In this document: positions 6,909-11,236 of the stretch, one piece after another
Numbering within the stretch: the stretch's first letter is position 1
Layout of the letters: every line of letters starts with the position of its first letter
Source: Pseudomonadota bacterium
GTDB lineage: Bacteria > Pseudomonadota > Alphaproteobacteria > Acetobacterales > Acetobacteraceae
Length of the DNA: 11,236 nt
Direction of reading: 5' to 3'
NCBI GenBank assembly: GCA_021808985.1
Contig: JAKBAQ010000071.1
Coordinates: forward strand, 1 to 11,236
The notes under the pieces: model-generated
Told to the model about the DNA's origin: nothing
Seen by the model: only the letters and a program-made list of their open reading frames with translations
Databases searched by the model: none
Translations under genes and position numbers: made by a program

Positions 6909-8732
6909 ATGGCCGATATGCTTGGAAAGTATGAACTGCGACAGGTGCTTGGCAAAGGCGCCATGGGAACAGTGTATGAGGGGTTCGACCCGGTCATCGC
7001 CCGGCGCGTGGCGATTAAGACCGTGCGGCTGCCCGAGCCGGACGATGTGGAAGCGCAGGAGGAACTGGCCCGCTTCAAGCGCGAGGCGCAGGCCGCTGGG
7101 CGGTTGACGCATCCCAATATCGTCGGCGTGTTTGATTATGGCGAGACGCCGGAAATCGCGTACATCGTGATGGAATTTGTCGACGGGACGACGCTGAAGC
7201 ATGTCGTCGACAAGAAAGAGCGTTTTGAGCTGGCCGAGATCGTACGGATCATGGAAGCGCTGATGGCGGGGCTGCAGTTCAGCCACGACCGCGGCGTTGT
7301 ACACCGCGATATCAAGCCTGCGAATGTGATGCTGACGAAGGCGGGCGAGGTGAAGATCGCGGATTTCGGGATCGCCCGGATCGAGAGCAGCAGCATGACG
7401 CAGGCGGGCACCATGCTGGGGACGCCGTCTTACATGTCGCCAGAGCAGTTCATGGGCCAGACCGTGGATTCGCGCACCGACATCTATTCATCAGGCGTGA
7501 TGCTGTATCAGCTGTTGACCGGGGAAAAACCGTTCGAGGGCGGGCTGACGGCGATTATGCACAAAGTGCTGAATACCGAGCCGCCGCCGCCTTCGGCGCT
7601 CTCAGTCACCGTGCCGCATGCATTTGACGCCGTGGTGAAAAAGGCGATGGCGAAGCGGCCGGAAGACCGGTTTGCCACGGCGAATGATTTTGCCAGGGCG
7701 CTGCGTGAGGCATTCGAGGCTAAGCCGGCGGCGGAGGCCGAGGGTTTTGGCCTGAGCGCTGAGGATTTTAGCGATGGCGAGGCGACCATGGTTGCGCCCA
7801 GCCGTCCGGCGCCTGGCCGCCCCGTGGTGGAACAGGTGGCGGCACCTGCAAGAGTTTCGCCGCCGCAGGCTGCCGCGCCAAAAAAAGGTGGCAATTTAGC
7901 GCTCATCGGCGGCGGGGCGGCGGTGGCCGTGGCGTTGCTGGGCGGTGGGGCGTATTTTTTGCTGAGCGGCCACCACGCGAGCACGCCTGTGCAAAATGCG
8001 GGAGCGCCGCCGGTTAGCGCCCCCGCCAAGCCGGCGACGCCGCCAATGACACCGGCGCAGCGTGAAGCGGCTTTCACCTCGATACTGGGTTCGCTGCCTT
8101 GTACCCTGCTGAGCGGCAATGATAGCGGCGCAGCGCCGGAAATCTCCGGCCTGGCCGGAGCGGGGGCGCCGCAACTGGCGTTGAATGCCGCTGTGCAATC
8201 CTTGCCGGATGCGGCGGGTTTGACCAATAATACGCAGACCATCGATGGACCATATTGCAATGCGCTGAATGCCATTCGTCCGTATCATCCGCTATATGCG
8301 GATGCGGGGGAGATGCTGGGCTTGAATTTGGCCGGCGGTAAGACGACCTTGCGCGATGGTGATCTGATTACCGTGGTGCAGAAGATGCCGGGTTATGCCG
8401 GGTATCTGGAGACCGATTATTTCTCCAGCGACGGCAGCGTGCTGCATTTGTATCCGACCCCGACCGATGCGCAGACGATGCTGGCGGCGGGGGCCACGAA
8501 GACGCTGGGCGACCCAAGCCATGGCGGGGCGAGTTGGCAGGTGAGTGCCCCTTATGGCACGGACATGATCATTGCCATCGCCTCGTCAGTGCCGTTGTTC
8601 ACGACGTTGCGGCCGCAGGATGAAAACGCCAGTGACTATTTGCCCGCGTTACGAGCCGCGTTGCAGAATGCGGTGTCGTCCGGGGCGAAGGTGGCGGTGG
8701 CGGCGCTGCCTGTCGTGACCATTCCAAAATAA
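6909..8732 (+). CDS. Transmembrane Ser/Thr protein kinase, PknB-like, with DUF4384-like exported domain
   Basis: 607 residues. The cytoplasmic kinase domain (about 8-270) is complete: Gly loop LGKGAMGTVYEG, VAIK Lys37, alpha-C Glu59, HRDIKPAN with Asp134, DFG Asp152, and activation loop with Thr164, Thr168 and Thr172 before SPEQ. A disordered linker (275-328) holds an acidic EATMV motif, with Thr293 a possible phospho-acceptor. One membrane helix spans 329-353. The exported part has a region with two cysteines (398, 450) and then a DUF4384-like domain: LRDGD, a YFSSDGSVLHLYP strand pair, and PYGTDMIIAIASS. Both cysteines lie on the exported side; I saw none in the kinase domain. The gene starts 6 bases after the CHAT gene with no clear Shine-Dalgarno, so translation is probably coupled. 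ATG 6918 is a possible alternative start. It probably senses an envelope or surface state and phosphorylates threonines, as PpkA-type kinases do near T6SS loci. The kinase call is firm, the pathway inferred. Confidence 0.93.
   Translation: MADMLGKYELRQVLGKGAMGTVYEGFDPVIARRVAIKTVRLPEPDDVEAQEELARFKREAQAAGRLTHPNIVGVFDYGETPEIAYIVMEFVDGTTLKHVVDKKERFELAEIVRIMEALMAGLQFSHDRGVVHRDIKPANVMLTKAGEVKIADFGIARIESSSMTQAGTMLGTPSYMSPEQFMGQTVDSRTDIYSSGVMLYQLLTGEKPFEGGLTAIMHKVLNTEPPPPSALSVTVPHAFDAVVKKAMAKRPEDRFATANDFARALREAFEAKPAAEAEGFGLSAEDFSDGEATMVAPSRPAPGRPVVEQVAAPARVSPPQAAAPKKGGNLALIGGGAAVAVALLGGGAYFLLSGHHASTPVQNAGAPPVSAPAKPATPPMTPAQREAAFTSILGSLPCTLLSGNDSGAAPEISGLAGAGAPQLALNAAVQSLPDAAGLTNNTQTIDGPYCNALNAIRPYHPLYADAGEMLGLNLAGGKTTLRDGDLITVVQKMPGYAGYLETDYFSSDGSVLHLYPTPTDAQTMLAAGATKTLGDPSHGGASWQVSAPYGTDMIIAIASSVPLFTTLRPQDENASDYLPALRAALQNAVSSGAKVAVAALPVVTIPK
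8144..8160. repeat. Near-perfect inverted repeat inside the kinase gene
   Basis: CTCCGGCC, one base, then GGCCGGAG. It encodes part of an ISGLAGA stretch in the exported domain. No T-tract follows. Most likely a by-product of GC-rich coding sequence; a protein-binding palindrome cannot be excluded. Confidence 0.35.
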
Positions 8733-8742
8733 TATGCGCGCG

Positions 8743-8757
8743 GCCTCAGCTGGAGGC
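8743..8757. terminator. Possible weak bidirectional hairpin between convergent genes
   Basis: GCCTC-AGCTG-GAGGC can form a 5-base-pair stem just after the kinase stop and over the last codons of the HExxH gene. No T-tract follows on either strand, and an alternative TCAGC/GCTGA stem overlaps it. The position suits a shared end for converging transcripts, but the structure is weak. Confidence 0.22.
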
Positions 8758-9732
8758 TGAACAGGCGGGGATGGCGGCGGTTGCGGGCAGAGGGGCGTTG
8801 GCCATCGGGGTTAGCCAGAAATTGGGCATTCCGGCGATGAAGCCGGCGCGCAGTTGGTCGATTTCAGCTTGGGTCATGCCAACGGCGTTAGCGTTAAAGA
8901 AGCGCGGATCGCGGGTGAAGATGAGGTAGGCCTGGGTTTCATTCAGCATCAGCATGGTGTTGTTTGTGTCGTACCCCTGGCTGCCGAGGAAATTTGTGAA
9001 GGCCGCACGGTCAGCTGCGGTGAGGCTGTACCAGAAGGACACCGCGTATTGGCGGTAGGCGGGGGTTGTGAAGAAGGCGCCGTGCGAGATTTCATGATGC
9101 AGAATGACCGCGCGCATCTCCGGTGTAACCGGGCCGCCGGCCGTGGGCAGTGTGATGATGGCGCCGTTGGCGCCGGGCTTTAGCCAGCCGAGTTGGGTGA
9201 TCAGACCTTTGAGCCAACGCTCTTGCGGGTTGAGGTGGATATTTTCCTGCGCCGCGAGCTGGAAAAATTTTGCCAGGCTGGCTGCTGGATAGTCATGTCC
9301 GTAATAGTAGCTCGAGATCGTATCGCCGTGGCTGGCGATGGCGGCGCGCAATTCAGCATTATCGAGGACATGGTTGCGTGGGAGGCCGGCTTTCTCGGTC
9401 AGCGCGGCCACGCGGTCCAGAGTGAGGCCTTGGGCGAGCAGGGTCGGAAAATTAATGACCACGATGGCGGGATCAGGCGCGAAATAGGAGACCTGGATGT
9501 GGCAGGGGTCGGTGGCGTCGATCTGCGCTTCGGTTTCAGTGTTGATGGGAATGATGGCGGGGCGGCTGAAGAGGGCCCAGGCGCCACCGATTGCCAGCAA
9601 TGATAAAACAGCGGCGCCGGCCAGGAAAATTCCTGTACGGCGCGTTTTGCGCTGGGGGTGAAGAACGCTGGCCGCAACGCCCCGGACCATGACGATGGTG
9701 GCATCGTCGTCATCGAATCCGGGGTTTTTCAC
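8746..9732 (-). CDS. Single-pass membrane protein with HExxH zinc-protease motif (putative zincin)
   Basis: 328 residues from GTG 9732. An in-frame TGA lies five codons upstream, so the only other good start is ATG 9690, which would remove the acidic tail. The N-terminal tail has four Asp then ATIV (Thr12), followed by a basic QRKTRR stretch and one membrane helix (33-55), so the tail should be cytoplasmic and the rest periplasmic. The exported domain carries LHHEISHGAFF (His213, Glu214, His217), a metzincin/gluzincin-like zinc site; Glu265 in NETQAYL, 48 residues on, is a good candidate third ligand. Cysteines 77 and 324 sit near both ends of the domain and could pair. The gene begins 17 bases after the OmpA-like gene and downstream of tssG, so it may act in envelope or peptidoglycan remodelling for the T6SS. 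I do not recognise the family; the catalytic call rests on the motif alone. Confidence 0.75.
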   Translation of the reverse strand: MKNPGFDDDDATIVMVRGVAASVLHPQRKTRRTGIFLAGAAVLSLLAIGGAWALFSRPAIIPINTETEAQIDATDPCHIQVSYFAPDPAIVVINFPTLLAQGLTLDRVAALTEKAGLPRNHVLDNAELRAAIASHGDTISSYYYGHDYPAASLAKFFQLAAQENIHLNPQERWLKGLITQLGWLKPGANGAIITLPTAGGPVTPEMRAVILHHEISHGAFFTTPAYRQYAVSFWYSLTAADRAAFTNFLGSQGYDTNNTMLMLNETQAYLIFTRDPRFFNANAVGMTQAEIDQLRAGFIAGMPNFWLTPMANAPLPATAAIPACSASS

Positions 9733-9749
9733 GTTCCGCGACGATCAGT

Positions 9750-10385
9750 CTATTGGCCGAGATTGATGATCTGGACGCGCCGGTTGCTCCGGTTGGGTGT
9801 GTTGGGGGGGGTGGGAATCAGGAGGTCGGATTCGCCGACACCCTCGCTCTGCAGACGTGAGCCGGCCACACCGAATTTTGTCTCGAGATAGGACTTCACC
9901 GCGGCGGCGCGCTGCTCGGAAAGGACTTGGTTGGCGGCGGCGGTGCCGGTGGTGTCAGTATGGCCGACGATTTTGAAATTATAGGCGGCCAGATCCGGGC
10001 TGGTCAGCGCCTGGCCGAGTTGATCGAGCGCGGCTGTGGCCTCAGGTGTCAGATTGGCTGAGCCGGAGCTGAACTCAATGTCCAGATTGGTGGAAGGTGC
10101 CGTGGCCGCGGTGGCCTGCGTGGGCGTTGTGGCGGCGGGCGCCATGCTCATATTGCCTGTGGAGCTTGCGGCGGGCGATACGGGCATGGCTGGCGCCACG
10201 GCGCCGCTGGGGCTGGGGGGCAAGGGCTTGATGCCGCGGGTGGTGTCGCTCAACATGCCGCTCGGCTTCAACTGGTTGATGATCTGCTGGGCGGAAGGGT
10301 TGGTCTGCGCGGACGCGGCGCCGCAGAGAGCGGTGGTGGCGAGCAGGACACCCGCCAAGGCCGAACGGAAAAATGGATTTCTCAT
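9750..10385 (-). CDS. Exported OmpA-like peptidoglycan-binding protein
   Basis: 211 residues. ATG 10385 is chosen because a clear AAGGAG lies 8 bases before it; an ATG ten codons upstream lacks this and would put a KKK tail before the signal peptide. The signal peptide has a basic start, a hydrophobic core (SALAGVLLATTAL) and an ASA cleavage site after residue 26. Residues 50-98 are a Pro/Ala/Ser/Thr-rich linker. The OmpA C-terminal domain runs from about 100 to 208: LDIEFSSGSANLTPEA, HTDTTG with Asp144, NQVLSEQRA with Arg159, and NRRVQI. Asp and Arg at these places bind diaminopimelate in the family. There is no beta-barrel and no lipobox, so it is a soluble periplasmic anchor. It lies between tssG and the HExxH gene and could help fix T6SS parts to the wall; a general cell-wall role is also possible. 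Confidence 0.9.
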   Translation of the reverse strand: MRNPFFRSALAGVLLATTALCGAASAQTNPSAQQIINQLKPSGMLSDTTRGIKPLPPSPSGAVAPAMPVSPAASSTGNMSMAPAATTPTQATAATAPSTNLDIEFSSGSANLTPEATAALDQLGQALTSPDLAAYNFKIVGHTDTTGTAAANQVLSEQRAAAVKSYLETKFGVAGSRLQSEGVGESDLLIPTPPNTPNRSNRRVQIINLGQ

Positions 10386-10393
10386 GGTGGATG

Positions 10394-10399
10394 CTCCTT
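10394..10399 (-). promoter_or_regulatory. Shine-Dalgarno AAGGAG of the OmpA-like gene
   Basis: On the - strand this reads AAGGAG with an 8-base spacer to ATG 10385. It is the strongest ribosome binding site in the window and decides the start of the OmpA-like gene. Confidence 0.8.
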
Positions 10400-10413
10400 G
10401 AATTTTCTTTTTC

Positions 10414-10422
10414 ATGTTAGCA
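10414..10422 (-). promoter_or_regulatory. Possible extended -10 promoter element for the OmpA-like gene
   Basis: On the - strand it reads TGCTAACAT, an extended -10 (TG, one base, then a 4/6 match to TATAAT). It would place a transcript start about 20 bases before the ATG. No convincing -35 was found. If real, the OmpA-like and HExxH genes could be expressed apart from tssG. Confidence 0.22.
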
Positions 10423-10447
10423 TGGTTTGAGAATGAAGGATATAATT

Positions 10448-10462
10448 CACGGCTGGGCCGTG
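10448..10462. terminator. Perfect 6-bp hairpin in the tssG-ompA gap
   Basis: CACGGC-TGG-GCCGTG lies just past the tssG stop, in an 84-base gap that is AT-richer than the rest of the window. In the tssG direction it is followed by AATTATAT, not a T-tract, so it may be a weak terminator or an RNA-processing stem that lowers read-through. Confidence 0.35.
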
Positions 10463-10469
10463 TTTGAGA

Positions 10470-11236
10470 TCATGGCTGCAGGGCTTCAACCAGAGTTGCG
10501 CTGAAGATGGCTTCGTCAGCGTTTTTGGGCCCGAGGATGGCGGCGTTTGGCGAGGGGAGCCAAGTGGTCCAGCCGAGCCTGGGAGCTGCTCCGCCGCTGG
10601 AATCCGCGAGCTGAAGGGCTGGGATTTCGGAAGCGGCGAGGACAAGGTTGACGGCGAAATCCGCTTCCCATCCGACATAGGCGCGGATCAGGGAAACCAG
10701 GGCGGGCAGGCGCTTCTGGTCTGGCAGAAGTGCCTCGAAGGCCTCGCGGTGCAGCGGCCCGACACGGACGATGAAGCGGGCTTGTTGATCCCAGGCGCGG
10801 GTGCCGATGGCGACATTGATCCCGAGTTCATTGAAGGCGCCGGGCAGGCGCCCGCGCGGCAGGCGGCTTTGCTGGTCAGGCGGCAGAGTGAGCCAGGCGC
10901 CGGCGAATTCAATGATGTCTGCGCGGCGGCCCAGATAATCGGAGACCATGGTTGCCAAACGATCAGCTGACCGCGTGTGGGCGGCGAAAATGCCCGCGTA
11001 ATGGCGCAGCACATCGGCTCCCGCCGGGAGGCGGTCCGCCATATAAGCGGTGCCGAAACCGGTGAAGGCGAGCAAAGCGGCGCCGAAAGGCTCCTCCGGG
11101 GTGTTTTCCAGCAAGGCGGTCTCGGCCGAGCGGTGTAGCCGGTATTTGATGCCGGCGCGGGCGAAGGCGATGATGAAGCGCTGCGCCAGCAGATCAAAAA
11201 AATCCACGATGGCGCGGGATTTCGCGCGGGCGGCCT
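10470..11236 (-). CDS. tssG: Type VI secretion baseplate subunit TssG (5' end outside window)
   Basis: The frame stays open to the window edge, so roughly the last 255 residues of a protein usually about 330-350 long are seen; GTG 11207 is internal, not the start. Family features in order: a DFFDLLAQRFIIAFARA helix like the TssG 'FLDIFxHR' segment, TGFGTAYMADRLP, a YAGIFAAHTRSADRL stretch, a WLTLP...RLPRGRLPGAFNELG region, AIGTRAWDQQARFIVRVGPL, and PRLGWTTWLP near the end. TssG (ImpH/VasB family) joins TssE, TssF and TssK in the cytoplasmic T6SS baseplate wedge. The rest of the T6SS cluster is therefore expected to the right of this window on the - strand. The last codon is followed by an 84-base gap and then the OmpA-like gene in the same direction. 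Nothing seems broken in the visible part. Confidence 0.88.
   Translation of the reverse strand, partial: AARAKSRAIVDFFDLLAQRFIIAFARAGIKYRLHRSAETALLENTPEEPFGAALLAFTGFGTAYMADRLPAGADVLRHYAGIFAAHTRSADRLATMVSDYLGRRADIIEFAGAWLTLPPDQQSRLPRGRLPGAFNELGINVAIGTRAWDQQARFIVRVGPLHREAFEALLPDQKRLPALVSLIRAYVGWEADFAVNLVLAASEIPALQLADSSGGAAPRLGWTTWLPSPNAAILGPKNADEAIFSATLVEALQP

Noticed and set aside
9193..9603. Open frame of 136 codons on the + strand opposite the HExxH gene
   Set aside because: No recognisable domain or ribosome binding site, and the opposite strand has a coherent signal-anchor protein with a zinc motif.
10386..10415. Upstream ATG adding ten residues (KKK-rich) to the OmpA-like protein
   Set aside because: The AAGGAG lies inside that extension, 8 bases before ATG 10385, and the shorter form has a normal signal peptide.
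10441..10446. TATAAT on the + strand in the tssG-ompA gap
   Set aside because: No -35 at a proper distance, and it would only transcribe antisense to tssG.
11196..11202. Run of seven A (T7 in the tssG sense strand)
   Set aside because: It encodes the family-typical Asp-Phe-Phe-Asp segment and shows no frame change, so no sign of a frameshift or regulation.
1..11236. CRISPR array, tRNA, rRNA, insertion sequence or attachment site
   Set aside because: I saw no regularly spaced identical repeats, cloverleaf, transposase reading frame or terminal inverted repeats anywhere in the window.

Overview
The window is GC-rich and tightly packed, with no RNA genes, insertion sequences or CRISPR array that I can see. 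It looks like the chromosome of an alphaproteobacterium, perhaps near the Acetobacteraceae. That placement is an inference from base composition and protein style, not from a marker gene. Six protein genes fill almost all of it, in two blocks that face each other.

Left block, + strand, about 1-8732. (1) The 3' part of a very large secreted beta-helix protein of the filamentous-haemagglutinin type, whose start lies upstream of the window. (2) A lipoprotein with TPR repeats and a C-terminal CHAT cysteine-protease domain that keeps its His-Cys dyad. (3) A membrane-anchored PknB-like Ser/Thr kinase with a DUF4384-like exported domain. Gaps are 14 and 6 bases, so the three are almost certainly one operon: a surface fibre, an extracytoplasmic protease candidate and a transmembrane kinase.

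Right block, - strand, 11236-8746. (4) The 3' part of tssG, a type VI secretion system (T6SS) baseplate gene. (5) A short exported OmpA-like peptidoglycan-binding protein. (6) A single-pass membrane protein with an HExxH zinc-protease motif. The two blocks converge with 13 bases between their stop codons.

How they may work together (inference): the kinase linker and the cytoplasmic tail of the HExxH protein share an acidic, Ala-Thr-hydrophobic-Val motif that looks like a phospho-threonine acceptor. This suggests that the two blocks talk to each other and that the kinase may act in a T6SS-type threonine-phosphorylation circuit. The exported domains of the kinase and the HExxH protein each have two cysteines, the lipoprotein has eight besides its lipid and catalytic ones, and the beta-helix has a single C-terminal pair. 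This fits an oxidising compartment. I do not recognise the combination beta-helix fibre, CHAT lipoprotein, kinase and T6SS-linked zincin as a described system.
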